Assembly: GCA_024638905.1 (NCBI GenBank)
Contig: JAHEJH010000002.1
Location: 45,442 to 53,094 of the forward strand
From: Luminiphilus sp.
Lineage (GTDB): Bacteria > Pseudomonadota > Gammaproteobacteria > Pseudomonadales > Halieaceae
Length of the DNA: 7,653 nucleotides
Direction of reading: 5' to 3'
A program made the position numbers and the translations under genes. This document shows, in pieces, positions 1 through 6,776 of this stretch (its first letter is position 1; every line of letters starts with the position of its first letter). The notes under the pieces are model-generated. The model did not search any database and was not told the origin of the DNA. It saw nothing but the letters and a program-made list of their open reading frames with translations.

Positions 1-1218
1 CGCCAACCCGATCCTCCCAAAGGCTTTCGGGATCTCGTGGACAAGGCGCCGCTGCTGAAAAAAATCCTGACCATGGGACCCAATGTCGTCAAAAAGCCCC
101 CCTGCCAGCAACAGGTGATCAACGGTGACGATGTCGACCTCACCCAGCTGCCTATCCAGACCTGTTGGCCGGGGGATGTCGGCCCATTGGTGACCTGGCC
201 ACTGGTCATTACACGCGGGCCAGAAAAAGAACGCATGAATCTGGGCATCTACCGGATGCAACTGCTGGGTCGCAACAAGCTGATTATGCGCTGGCTGTCG
301 CACCGCGGTGGCGCGTTAGATTTTCGGGACTGGCAGCTGAAGCGCCCCGGAGAACCCTACCCCGTCGCCGTGGCGCTGGGCGCCGATCCGGCAACGACCC
401 TCGGGGCCGTCACACCGGTGCCTGATGCCCTCTCCGAGTACGCCTTTGCGGGACTGTTACGCGGCAAGAAAACCGATCTGGCGCAATGCGTCACCGACGT
501 CTGTCGCAAAAATGACCTGATGGTGCCTGCACATAGCGAGATTATTCTCGAGGGTTACATTGACCCCGAAGAGATGGCGGACGAAGGACCCTACGGCGAT
601 CACACCGGATATTACAACGAGGTTGAGCGATTCCCGGTGTTCACCGTGGAGACCATCACCACACGCGACAAACCGATCTACCACAGCACCTACACCGGCA
701 GACCGCCGGATGAGCCCGCGATTCTCGGGGTGGCGCTCAATGAAGTGTTTGTGCCGCTGCTGAAAAAACAGTTCCCGGAAATCAGCGATTTCTATTTGCC
801 GCCGGAGGGCTGTTCATATCGCATGGCGGTGGTGACCATGCGCAAGGAGTATCCGGGTCATGCAAAGCGCGTGATGTTTGGCGTGTGGTCATTTCTGCGG
901 CAGTTCATGTACACCAAGTTCATCATTGTCACTGACGATGATGTGAACGCGCGCTCATGGGAAGACGTGATCTGGGCCATGACGACGCGTATGGACCCCG
1001 CCCGGGACTGCACCATCGTGGAAAATACACCGATCGACTATCTGGATTTTGCGTCCCCCGTCGCGGGGCTCGGCTCCAAGATGGGTATGGATGCCACTCA
1101 CAAGTGGGAGGGCGAAACCAATCGCGAGTGGGGCCGCACAATCGCGATGGACATCGCCACACGCGAGCGAGTTGATGCGCTCTGGGAGTCTCTCGGTATC
1201 ACCTTGCCGGGCCGCTAG
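1..1218 (+). CDS. ubiD: UbiD, 4-hydroxy-3-polyprenylbenzoate decarboxylase (5'-truncated by window edge)
   Basis: UbiD removes the carboxyl group of 3-polyprenyl-4-hydroxybenzoate to give 2-polyprenylphenol in ubiquinone synthesis, using prenylated FMN made by UbiX. The frame is open from base 1, giving 405 visible residues. A GTG at 37 is in frame, but homology continues upstream of it (PPKGFRDL), so it is an internal Val and the true start lies outside. Against my recall of E. coli UbiD (497 aa), codon 1 matches about residue 96. Visible motifs, counted from base 1: NLGIYR (metal-ligand Asn80, E. coli N175, and IYR for prFMN), RWLSHRGG (residues 97-104), LSEYAFAG (metal-ligand Glu146, E. 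coli E241) and EGPYGDHTGYY (proton-donor Asp200, E. coli D290). All key residues are present, so the enzyme should be active. The C-terminus is complete, ending in TAG. The gene converges on hemY. The assignment is secure; only the N-terminal ~95 residues are unseen. Confidence 0.98.
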   Translation, partial: RQPDPPKGFRDLVDKAPLLKKILTMGPNVVKKPPCQQQVINGDDVDLTQLPIQTCWPGDVGPLVTWPLVITRGPEKERMNLGIYRMQLLGRNKLIMRWLSHRGGALDFRDWQLKRPGEPYPVAVALGADPATTLGAVTPVPDALSEYAFAGLLRGKKTDLAQCVTDVCRKNDLMVPAHSEIILEGYIDPEEMADEGPYGDHTGYYNEVERFPVFTVETITTRDKPIYHSTYTGRPPDEPAILGVALNEVFVPLLKKQFPEISDFYLPPEGCSYRMAVVTMRKEYPGHAKRVMFGVWSFLRQFMYTKFIIVTDDDVNARSWEDVIWAMTTRMDPARDCTIVENTPIDYLDFASPVAGLGSKMGMDATHKWEGETNREWGRTIAMDIATRERVDALWESLGITLPGR

Positions 1219-1249
1219 TTAAGCGAGCCGACAGATTCTCGCGACACGG

Positions 1250-2446
1250 CTAGCGCAGGGCCGCCAAGGCCTCGGCTTCCAGCGCTGACGCCTCCGCCTC
1301 TTTACCCTGATGTCGCAGACAGTCCGCCCAACCTGCAGCGTGTGACGCAGACGGATGGCGCGCGTGGGCATCCGCCCAGAGGCCTGCCTCTGCCTCCGCA
1401 TCACCCTCAATGCGGGCAATACGGGCCAATACAGCGTGGCATCCACCCTCGTCGTCCTCACCCCGCCAACGCTCTAGCGCCTTTTTCATTTTCAGCAGCT
1501 GTTTATCGGGTAAGCCGTTCATCGCCTCGAGCGTCGCCGGCTCGCAATGCTGTTGCAGGCGTTCCTGAAGCACCTTCTGCAACGCATCCGCTTGAGCCTG
1601 CAACGCATCCGCTTGAGCGTCCCGTCGCAGAATATCCAGCAACGCTGGCCACAGCGGTTGCCCTGGCGCTTTGAGCGACTCAGGGGCGCGCTTCCAGACT
1701 GACACTGCTGTAGATGCCGCGTTGTCGGCTTCGGACAGCAGCGCGTTCCAGCTTTCCCGCTCCCACACGTTGATCTGCTCATCGGGTGCTATTCCGGCGC
1801 GCCGCACATCGGCCAGCAATTCAGTCAGTGGCTGCCAATCACGCTGCAGATAGGCCGCCTCAGCCCGCAGCGCCTTGGCTCGGGGGGTTTTCCGTTCTGA
1901 GGCAGACAGCTGCTCTAACGCCCGCTCCACCTCATCAGTAGCACCGGTCTTCAGATGACATTCAGCCCTGGCCAGGGTGATCAGCGAGATGGGCGCGGAT
2001 CCCTCAGTGTCAGCCTGCTCCAGTAGCGCCAGCGCACGCGCTGATTCGCCCCGGTGCAACGCTGCGAGCGCGGCATAAAGCGGATGCAGGAGCGTTTGCT
2101 CGTCGGGAGCACCGCCCTTCTTCAGTGCTTTCTCCGCCACATCCCAATGGCCCTCGAAGAAGGCGGCAAAGCCTTTGTCCGCCCTGCGCTGCGCACCGCG
2201 AGCTGATCGCAACCCCAACCAGCGGCGCAGCGCACGCGGCACTTTGAGCGTGGTGCGCAGTGCCCGGAGAATGAACCACAGCAGCACGAGAGAGAGCAGC
2301 AGCGCACTGAGTGCCAGCCACACCGATGTCTCTAACTGCCAGTCGCCCCAGGTCACTAATAGATAACCGGGGTCCTGCGAAATGGCATTGACGAGCACGG
2401 CACCCAGCACCAGACCACATACCAGATACAGGCTGAATCGCGCCAT
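1250..2446 (-). CDS. hemY: HemY, inner-membrane TPR-like protein of the heme operon
   Basis: This 398-residue protein matches gammaproteobacterial HemY, which is also 398 aa in E. coli. It has a first membrane helix at about residues 4-22, then a short segment with the family motif GYLLVTWGDWQLETSVW (27-43), a second membrane helix at about 43-62, a basic linker (62-90), and a long helical TPR-like region to the end. The tail should face the cytoplasm or periplasm depending on topology, which I cannot decide. The ATG lies 2 nt after the hemX TGA, so it is the last gene of hemCDXY and probably depends on hemX translation. Its biochemical role is unclear; a part in tetrapyrrole metabolism is inferred from operon context. 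It is not the protoporphyrinogen/coproporphyrinogen oxidase called HemY in Gram-positives, because no FAD/NAD-type GxGxxG motif is seen. Residues 277-290 are a perfect duplication of AQADALQ. Identity is firm, function is not. Confidence 0.95.
   Translation of the reverse strand: MARFSLYLVCGLVLGAVLVNAISQDPGYLLVTWGDWQLETSVWLALSALLLSLVLLWFILRALRTTLKVPRALRRWLGLRSARGAQRRADKGFAAFFEGHWDVAEKALKKGGAPDEQTLLHPLYAALAALHRGESARALALLEQADTEGSAPISLITLARAECHLKTGATDEVERALEQLSASERKTPRAKALRAEAAYLQRDWQPLTELLADVRRAGIAPDEQINVWERESWNALLSEADNAASTAVSVWKRAPESLKAPGQPLWPALLDILRRDAQADALQAQADALQKVLQERLQQHCEPATLEAMNGLPDKQLLKMKKALERWRGEDDEGGCHAVLARIARIEGDAEAEAGLWADAHARHPSASHAAGWADCLRHQGKEAEASALEAEALAALR
1577..1618. repeat. 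Perfect 21-bp tandem duplication inside hemY
   Basis: Bases 1577-1597 and 1598-1618 are identical over 21 bp with no spacer. On the minus strand they encode the heptad AQADALQ twice (HemY residues 277-290) and keep the frame. Identity at every third position points to a recent duplication, probably by replication slippage, rather than an old protein repeat. Confidence 0.95.
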
Positions 2447-2448
2447 GG

Positions 2449-3597
2449 TCAGGGCGCCGCCCTGTTGCCCAACCGCTCCACTTCGCCCTCGAGCAGGCTG
2501 CGGGTTTCGGTCAGCTCGGGTAATGCGGGCGCAATCGTCTCGCTTTGGAGGGTGTCGAGAGTCTGCACAATACTGGATACCCGTTCCGGATCCTGCTCCG
2601 CAAACAATGCAACGAAACCCGACGCGCGCTGCAGTGATCTTTCAAACAGAGGCTGATTCGCTGACAACATGGCAATTTGCGCCTGCTCGATCAGCATCCG
2701 GATATTCTGCCTCGCCAGTGCCGCCCACTCGGGGGTCATCAGCTGCGCGATCTCGTCGCTCCGGCGCCTGACAATCAGGTGATCTGAAAGTTTTCCCAGC
2801 GCGGCATGCCAACCGCTGGCTGCCTGGGCCCACCAGCCTGCATCGGAAGACGCCGTCGCCTCGGCCTGCGCAGAGGGCGCTTCAAATTCAAGCTGGAGCT
2901 TGTCTACCTGATCAATGAGCCCGGATAACGTCGCATAGAGCCCCACCTGATCGACTCGGGGTACCGCAGCCAGCGCCGCGCGGTCCCGGGCAATCGCCAG
3001 GCGCACGCCCTCAAACTTTGGCTCGCCGGTGTCGCGCAATAGAGCATCGGCCTGCTCCAATAGGGCGAGCGCGGCGTCCACATCACGCGCCACCAGTAAC
3101 CTTTGCCCTGCCAAGCGGGTGAGAAAGACAGCCTCCTGCCCCAACCAGGCGCGTCGATCAACCGCCAAGAGTCGGTCCATTTGGTCTTCTACCCGGCCCA
3201 TTCGTCCACTTAGCTGACGCACGGATTCAGCACGCTCGGCATTCTGCCGGGCGCGCAAGGCAGAGAGCTCCCGCTGCCAATCGGCCTGAACCGACGCCAG
3301 GCCGGCTTCGATACGCTGATCGGCGGCGGCTCGCGCCAATGCGGTCACATCGGGCGTAGGTTCAGTCGCTTCTGCCTGGGCGTCGTCAAGCTGACGCTCC
3401 AGATCCTCAAATCGCTGCCACTGCGCCTGCACCCAGGGCCAGCCAAACCAGTAGCCGGTCGCCGTCAATCCGGCCAGGGTCAGTAGCGTGAACAACGACA
3501 GGCCGATCGCCCACCGTCGTCCTCGCGATCCTTTTACCGCGTCAGGCTTTATCGTTGGCGCGGTCGCCGTCTCCGCGGGCGCAACCGGTTCTGTCAT
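2449..3597 (-). CDS. hemX: HemX, single-pass membrane coiled-coil protein of the heme operon
   Basis: This is a 382-residue HemX/DUF513 family protein; E. coli HemX is 393 aa by my recall. It has a Pro/Ala-rich cytoplasmic N-terminus (1-25), one membrane helix at about 29-50, a predicted periplasmic coiled coil rich in Glu, Arg, Gln and Ala (about 58-145), then the family block WLGQEAVFLTRLAGQRLLVA (151-170) continuing into RDVDAALALLEQADALL, and a helical C-terminal part. It is often annotated as uroporphyrinogen-III C-methyltransferase, but no SAM-binding SUMT domain is visible, so that name should not be carried over. Start choice: the ATG at 3597 overlaps the hemD stop as ATGA and has an AGGAA ribosome site 7 nt upstream. 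The frame stays open to 3684, but that stretch lies inside hemD and looks non-homologous. It sits between hemD and hemY; the role is unknown, perhaps structural or scaffolding for heme synthesis. Confidence 0.94.
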   Translation of the reverse strand: MTEPVAPAETATAPTIKPDAVKGSRGRRWAIGLSLFTLLTLAGLTATGYWFGWPWVQAQWQRFEDLERQLDDAQAEATEPTPDVTALARAAADQRIEAGLASVQADWQRELSALRARQNAERAESVRQLSGRMGRVEDQMDRLLAVDRRAWLGQEAVFLTRLAGQRLLVARDVDAALALLEQADALLRDTGEPKFEGVRLAIARDRAALAAVPRVDQVGLYATLSGLIDQVDKLQLEFEAPSAQAEATASSDAGWWAQAASGWHAALGKLSDHLIVRRRSDEIAQLMTPEWAALARQNIRMLIEQAQIAMLSANQPLFERSLQRASGFVALFAEQDPERVSSIVQTLDTLQSETIAPALPELTETRSLLEGEVERLGNRAAP

Positions 3598-4331
3598 CTG
3601 TTGGTTCCTGCCTGTGTGTGCTGCCTCAGCGCGCGCATAAATGCGTCGTCGCTGGCGTCTTCCGCAAGAATGACCTGCCCCCAACCTGCTTCTGTGGCAA
3701 GACTGGCGACACGACCCGAGGGGACGATGATGGATGATTGGAACAGATCCGTCTGTCCCTCACCAGCCAACAATTCCGACAACCGCGACAGCATCTCGCC
3801 ACTGCTTGCCTGAAAAACCAGCCCAGCGCCTATTTCGGCCAATTCCGACACATCGACATCCGGCCAGCATCGGCGGTAACACGCCCACTCTGTAACGCGG
3901 GCGCCTCGGCGGGTGAGTTCAGATGCCAGTAGCTCACGACCGCCCTCGCCTTTTACGATTACAACATCGCGCGAATCAGGCGCAGACAGTGCGGGCATCT
4001 CCAGTAATCCCTCCGAGTCAGCCCGAGCCGGCACCTCTGCGTGAATACCTTCCGCTTCCAACGTGTCGCGTGTTTTGTTCCCCACCGCAATCACCCTGAG
4101 CTCCGGGCAGCGCGCCAACTCGGGACCCAACTGAGGCAGCCCGAATCGCACCGCGTTGGCGCTGATGAAAATGCACAGGGTGTCGTCGCTCAAAGAGGGC
4201 GCCAGCTCCGCAGCCGGCATCGCTTCGACGGTCATGATCGGCATGACGCGTGTGTGAAAGCCCTCACTCTGCAGGGCTTCCGACAGTCGCTCGCTGTCAG
4301 CCTGCGGCCGGGTCAGAACAACCGCCGTCAT
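3594..4331 (-). CDS. hemD: HemD, uroporphyrinogen-III synthase
   Basis: HemD closes hydroxymethylbilane into uroporphyrinogen III, inverting ring D, in the cytoplasm. The product is 245 residues, the usual size (E. coli 246 by recall). The family is poorly conserved in sequence, but the typical landmarks are present: VVLTRP at 4-9 starting domain 1, FISANAV at 55-61, AVGNKTRDTLEAEG at 82-95 at the domain crossover, KGEGGRELLASELTRRGARV at 127-146, the Tyr-containing ACYRR at 150-154, QASSGEML at 174-181, and VPSGRVASLATEAGW at 203-217. Its ATG overlaps the hemC stop (ATGA, 4331-4328) and its own TGA overlaps the hemX start. The only Shine-Dalgarno-like run (GAGGGG) abuts the ATG, which is too close for efficient independent initiation, so translation probably depends on ribosomes finishing hemC. 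Placement right after hemC confirms the call. Confidence 0.97.
   Translation of the reverse strand: MTAVVLTRPQADSERLSEALQSEGFHTRVMPIMTVEAMPAAELAPSLSDDTLCIFISANAVRFGLPQLGPELARCPELRVIAVGNKTRDTLEAEGIHAEVPARADSEGLLEMPALSAPDSRDVVIVKGEGGRELLASELTRRGARVTEWACYRRCWPDVDVSELAEIGAGLVFQASSGEMLSRLSELLAGEGQTDLFQSSIIVPSGRVASLATEAGWGQVILAEDASDDAFMRALRQHTQAGTNR
3605..3609 (-). promoter_or_regulatory. Ribosome-binding site that decides the hemX start
   Basis: On the minus strand this reads AGGAA, with 7 nt before the ATG at 3597. It supports the 382-residue HemX start over the longer in-frame option at 3684. It lies inside the hemD 3' end, which fits coupled translation. Confidence 0.7.
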
Positions 4332-5239
4332 CCCCTCGCCGCGCGAATCAGATCCTCCGCTCCCTGAGAGAGCAGCATCTCTGCAACGCTCTGGCCCAGC
4401 TGATCCGGGTCAGCGCCTCGCGCCTCCGCCTCGAGGAGGCTGGTTCCATCTGTCGCACCTACCCGGGCACGTAACCACAAGCCGTCACCGTCAAACTCGG
4501 CGAAGGCCGCAATCGGTACATCACAGCCACCATCGAGTCGGCGGACTACCGCCCGCTCGGCAAGCACGCGGGTGGCCGTATCCTCATGATGAAGCGGCGC
4601 CAAGAGTTCACGAACCCGGTGGTCCGTCTCGCGAAATTCAATCCCTACCGCGCCTTGTCCTGCCGCCGGCAGCGACAGATCAGGGTCGATCGCCGCGCCG
4701 ATGCGATCCTCAAAACCCAGACGAATCAAGCCGGCGCAGGCCAGAATAATGGCATCAAATTCACCGCCATCGAGTTTTGCTAAGCGTGTGTTGACGTTGC
4801 CACGCAAAAAGCCGATCTCAAGGTCGGGGCGGTGCCGGCTCAACTGGCAGCTGCGACGCAAACTCGACGTGCCGAGGCAGGCACCCTGGGAGAGCTGGTC
4901 GAAGTCAGTGCAGCCAACCAGCGCATCGCGCGGGTCCTCGCGCTCACAGATCACACCTAACGTCAGACCATGGGGCATGAACATCGGCACGTCTTTCATC
5001 GAGTGAACAGCGATATCCGCTCGCTCATCCAACAAAGCCGTTTCCAGTTCTTTTACAAAAAGGCCCTTGCCACCAACTTTGAACAGCGGCTTATCGAGGA
5101 GCTGATCGCCACGCGAGGTCATGCCGAGTAGCGAAACCTCGATACCCGGATGCGCTGCCTCAAGGCGTGATTTCACATGTTCCGCCTGCCACAGGGCGAG
5201 CGGACTCTCCCGTGTAGCGATCACGATTTTTTCAGACAC
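4328..5239 (-). CDS. hemC: HemC, porphobilinogen deaminase (hydroxymethylbilane synthase)
   Basis: HemC condenses four porphobilinogen molecules into hydroxymethylbilane, the substrate of HemD. The product is 303 residues, within the family norm. Visible hallmarks: the N-terminal IATRESPLALWQAE (7-20), KVGGKGLFVKELE (54-66), AVHSMKDVP (77-85) with catalytic Asp83 (Asp84 in E. coli), GTSSLRRSCQL (123-133) and RGNVNTRL (146-153) lining the substrate pocket with Arg, and RRLDGGCDVPIAA (233-245) with Cys239, the attachment site of the dipyrromethane cofactor. All are intact. The start is GTG at 5239, chosen because MSEKIVIATRESPLAL matches the family N-terminus and an AGGGGG site lies 6 nt upstream. 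It is the first gene of hemCDXY, with its promoter in the gap shared with argH. Its stop overlaps the hemD start by 4 nt. Confidence 0.99.
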   Translation of the reverse strand: MSEKIVIATRESPLALWQAEHVKSRLEAAHPGIEVSLLGMTSRGDQLLDKPLFKVGGKGLFVKELETALLDERADIAVHSMKDVPMFMPHGLTLGVICEREDPRDALVGCTDFDQLSQGACLGTSSLRRSCQLSRHRPDLEIGFLRGNVNTRLAKLDGGEFDAIILACAGLIRLGFEDRIGAAIDPDLSLPAAGQGAVGIEFRETDHRVRELLAPLHHEDTATRVLAERAVVRRLDGGCDVPIAAFAEFDGDGLWLRARVGATDGTSLLEAEARGADPDQLGQSVAEMLLSQGAEDLIRAARG

Positions 5240-5245
5240 AATATT

Positions 5246-5251
5246 CCCCCT
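5246..5251 (-). promoter_or_regulatory. hemC ribosome-binding site
   Basis: The minus strand reads AGGGGG, followed by 6 nt (AATATT) and the GTG start at 5239. The strong site and good spacing support use of the rarer GTG codon. Confidence 0.75.
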
Positions 5252-5263
5252 ACTTATGGCCGC

Positions 5264-5272
5264 AGTTTAGCA
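5264..5272 (-). promoter_or_regulatory. Candidate extended -10 element of the hemC operon promoter
   Basis: The minus strand reads TGCTAAACT, an extended -10 (TGn plus TAAACT, 4 of 6 matches to TATAAT including first, second and last bases). Transcription would start near 5257, leaving a leader of about 17 nt that still holds the hemC ribosome site. There is no good -35 at 16-18 bp. A TTGAGA lies 22 bp upstream (plus-strand 5292-5297), too far for the standard spacing. Prediction only. Confidence 0.4.
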
Positions 5273-5323
5273 TGGGGCGACATTTCACCGCTCTCAAACA
5301 GGGCAGTGGCAAGATGTCCAAGG

Positions 5324-5329
5324 TAGAAT
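5324..5329 (+). promoter_or_regulatory. Candidate -10 element of the argH promoter
   Basis: TAGAAT matches TATAAT at 5 of 6 bases and lies 32 bp before the argH ATG at 5362. A start near 5336 would leave a leader of about 26 nt and would exclude the upstream in-frame ATGs at 5272 and 5314. No convincing -35 lies at the expected distance, so an activator or a weak promoter is possible. Prediction only. Confidence 0.35.
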
Positions 5330-5361
5330 CGCCGGGCAATGATTCGGGACGATGTCAGATC

Positions 5362-6765
5362 ATGAGCGATCGAGAGACAGAAAACAGTCAGGAGCTATGG
5401 GGCGGACGTTTCAGCGAGCCCACGGACGCCTTTGTGCAGCGATTTACCGCATCAGAGGCCTTTGACCGCCAACTCGCTGTCTACGACATCGCGGGCTCCA
5501 GGGCCCATGCCGAGATGCTGATGTCTACGGGCGTCCTCACCGCGGACGAAAATGCCGCGATCCAACAGGGTCTCACCGATGTCCTGGCCGAAATAGAGCA
5601 AGGCGCCTTTGAGTGGTCTATTGCGCGCGAAGACGTGCATATGAATATCGAGGCACGACTCACCGAACTGATTGGCGACGTCGGAAAAAAGCTGCATACG
5701 GGCCGATCGCGAAACGATCAGGTTGCCACCGACCTGCGGCTCTACCTTCGCGCCGCGCTCGATGCCATCAACGTCGAGCTGACCCGTCTGCAGACCGGCA
5801 TCGTCACACTGGCGGATCAGCACGCCAGCACCGTCATGCCCGGATTCACCCACTTGCAGGTCGCCCAGCCGGTGACTTTTGGCCACCACCTCTTGGCCTG
5901 GAACGAAATGCTGGAGCGAGACTACGGTCGTCTGACGGACTGCCGGGCGCGATTGAATGTTTCACCCCTAGGCGCCGCTGCACTGGCAGGGACTACCTTC
6001 CCTATCGATCGCGACGCTACCGCCGCGATGCTCGGCTTCGACGCGCCCACACGAAACTCCCTCGACAGCGTTGCCGACCGGGACTTTGCGATCGAGTTCT
6101 GTGCCGCCGCCGCGCTGTTGATGAACCACCTCTCGCGGATCTCTGAGGAGCTGGTGCTGTGGACATCGGCGCAATTTGGATTTATCACCCTGCCCGATCG
6201 ATTCTGCACCGGCTCATCGATCATGCCGCAGAAAAAAAACCCCGACGTCCCCGAATTGGTGCGCGGTAAGTCAGGGCGCGCCACTGGCAATCTGGTGGCA
6301 TTGCTGACACTGATGAAGTCGCAACCGCTGGCCTACAACAAGGACAATCAGGAAGACAAAGAAGCCCTGTTCGACACCGTTATCACGCTGGGTGACTGTC
6401 TTCGAGCCTTTGCCGACATGATTCCTGCGATGGAAGCTAACGAAACGACGATGCGGCAGGCCGCGTTGGCGGGCTTCTCAACCGCAACTGATCTGGCTGA
6501 CTATCTAGTGCGAGCCGGGGTGGCATTCCGCGACGCCCATGAAGTCGTGGGTAAAGCGGTCGCTCATTGCGTCAATGCCGACTGTGATCTCGCAGACCTG
6601 TCGCTGGAAACCTTGCAGTCCTTTCACGGCGATATCAAAGAGGATGTCTTCGAAGTGCTGACGCTGGATGGCTCCGTCGCCGCACGTGATCACTTTGGCG
6701 GTACCGCGCCCAATCAGGTGAAAGCGGCAGTAAAGGCTGCACAGGACCTGCTCGCCTCGCGTTAG
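5362..6765 (+). CDS. argH: ArgH, argininosuccinate lyase
   Basis: ArgH splits argininosuccinate into arginine and fumarate, the last step of arginine synthesis; it is a cytoplasmic homotetramer of the fumarase/aspartase superfamily. With the ATG at 5362 it has 467 residues, close to Pseudomonas ArgH (464 by recall). Motifs in order: ELWGGRFSEPTDAFV (11-25), DVHMNIEARL (91-100), KLHTGRSRNDQVATD (110-124), MPGFTHLQVAQPVTFGHH (159-176) with catalytic His164, SPLGAAALAGT (201-211), TRNSLDSVADRD (230-241), and the superfamily signature GSSIMPQKKNPD (284-295) with the catalytic Ser loop. The end GGTAPNQV (446-453) is typical. All active-site regions are intact. The frame is open upstream to ATGs at 5314 and 5272, but family proteins begin a few residues before WGGRF, so 5362 is preferred although its ribosome site is weak (GGGA, 12 nt upstream). 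It diverges from hemC and converges on the DUF3187 gene. Confidence 0.98.
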   Translation: MSDRETENSQELWGGRFSEPTDAFVQRFTASEAFDRQLAVYDIAGSRAHAEMLMSTGVLTADENAAIQQGLTDVLAEIEQGAFEWSIAREDVHMNIEARLTELIGDVGKKLHTGRSRNDQVATDLRLYLRAALDAINVELTRLQTGIVTLADQHASTVMPGFTHLQVAQPVTFGHHLLAWNEMLERDYGRLTDCRARLNVSPLGAAALAGTTFPIDRDATAAMLGFDAPTRNSLDSVADRDFAIEFCAAAALLMNHLSRISEELVLWTSAQFGFITLPDRFCTGSSIMPQKKNPDVPELVRGKSGRATGNLVALLTLMKSQPLAYNKDNQEDKEALFDTVITLGDCLRAFADMIPAMEANETTMRQAALAGFSTATDLADYLVRAGVAFRDAHEVVGKAVAHCVNADCDLADLSLETLQSFHGDIKEDVFEVLTLDGSVAARDHFGGTAPNQVKAAVKAAQDLLASR

Positions 6766-6772
6766 CGAGGTG
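6753..6772. terminator. Hairpin over the argH stop codon, possible weak terminator
   Basis: CCTCGC (6755-6760), loop GTTA, GCGAGG (6765-6770) form a perfect 6-bp stem, extended by one G-U and one C-G pair to 6753 and 6772. The argH TAG spans the loop and the 3' arm. No T-run follows on either strand, so it is not a classical intrinsic terminator. Confidence 0.35.
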
Positions 6773-6776
6773 TTGG

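Noticed and set aside
1223..1242. Possible terminator hairpin between ubiD and hemY (GCGAG/CTCGC)
   Set aside because: The stem is only 5 bp with a 10-nt loop and has no T-run, so chance is the better explanation.
1250..2446. HemY as protoporphyrinogen oxidase
   Set aside because: That name belongs to an unrelated Gram-positive flavoprotein. This protein has two N-terminal membrane helices and a helical repeat region, with no dinucleotide-binding motif.
2382..2771. 129-codon plus-strand frame across the hemX/hemY junction
   Set aside because: It is antisense to two well-supported genes, has a low-complexity Arg/Pro/Ser composition, and shows no family resemblance.
4041..4367. 108-codon plus-strand frame opposite hemD
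   Set aside because: It is an Arg/Gln/His-rich shadow of hemD with no supporting signal.
4422..4440. GCCTCC ... GGAGGC inverted repeat inside hemC
   Set aside because: It encodes the Leu/Glu/Ala-rich LLEAEA segment; such pairings arise freely from GC-rich codon use and it is not near a gene boundary.
5326..5345. GAAT ... ATTC inverted pair upstream of argH, resembling an ArgR (ARG box) half-site pair
   Set aside because: ARG boxes have about 4 bp between the half-sites; here there are 12, and the flanking bases do not fit.
5452..5889. 145-codon open frame antisense to argH
   Set aside because: It lies wholly inside an intact argH with all family motifs. Long antisense frames are expected in GC-rich genes, and no recognisable motif or start context supports it.
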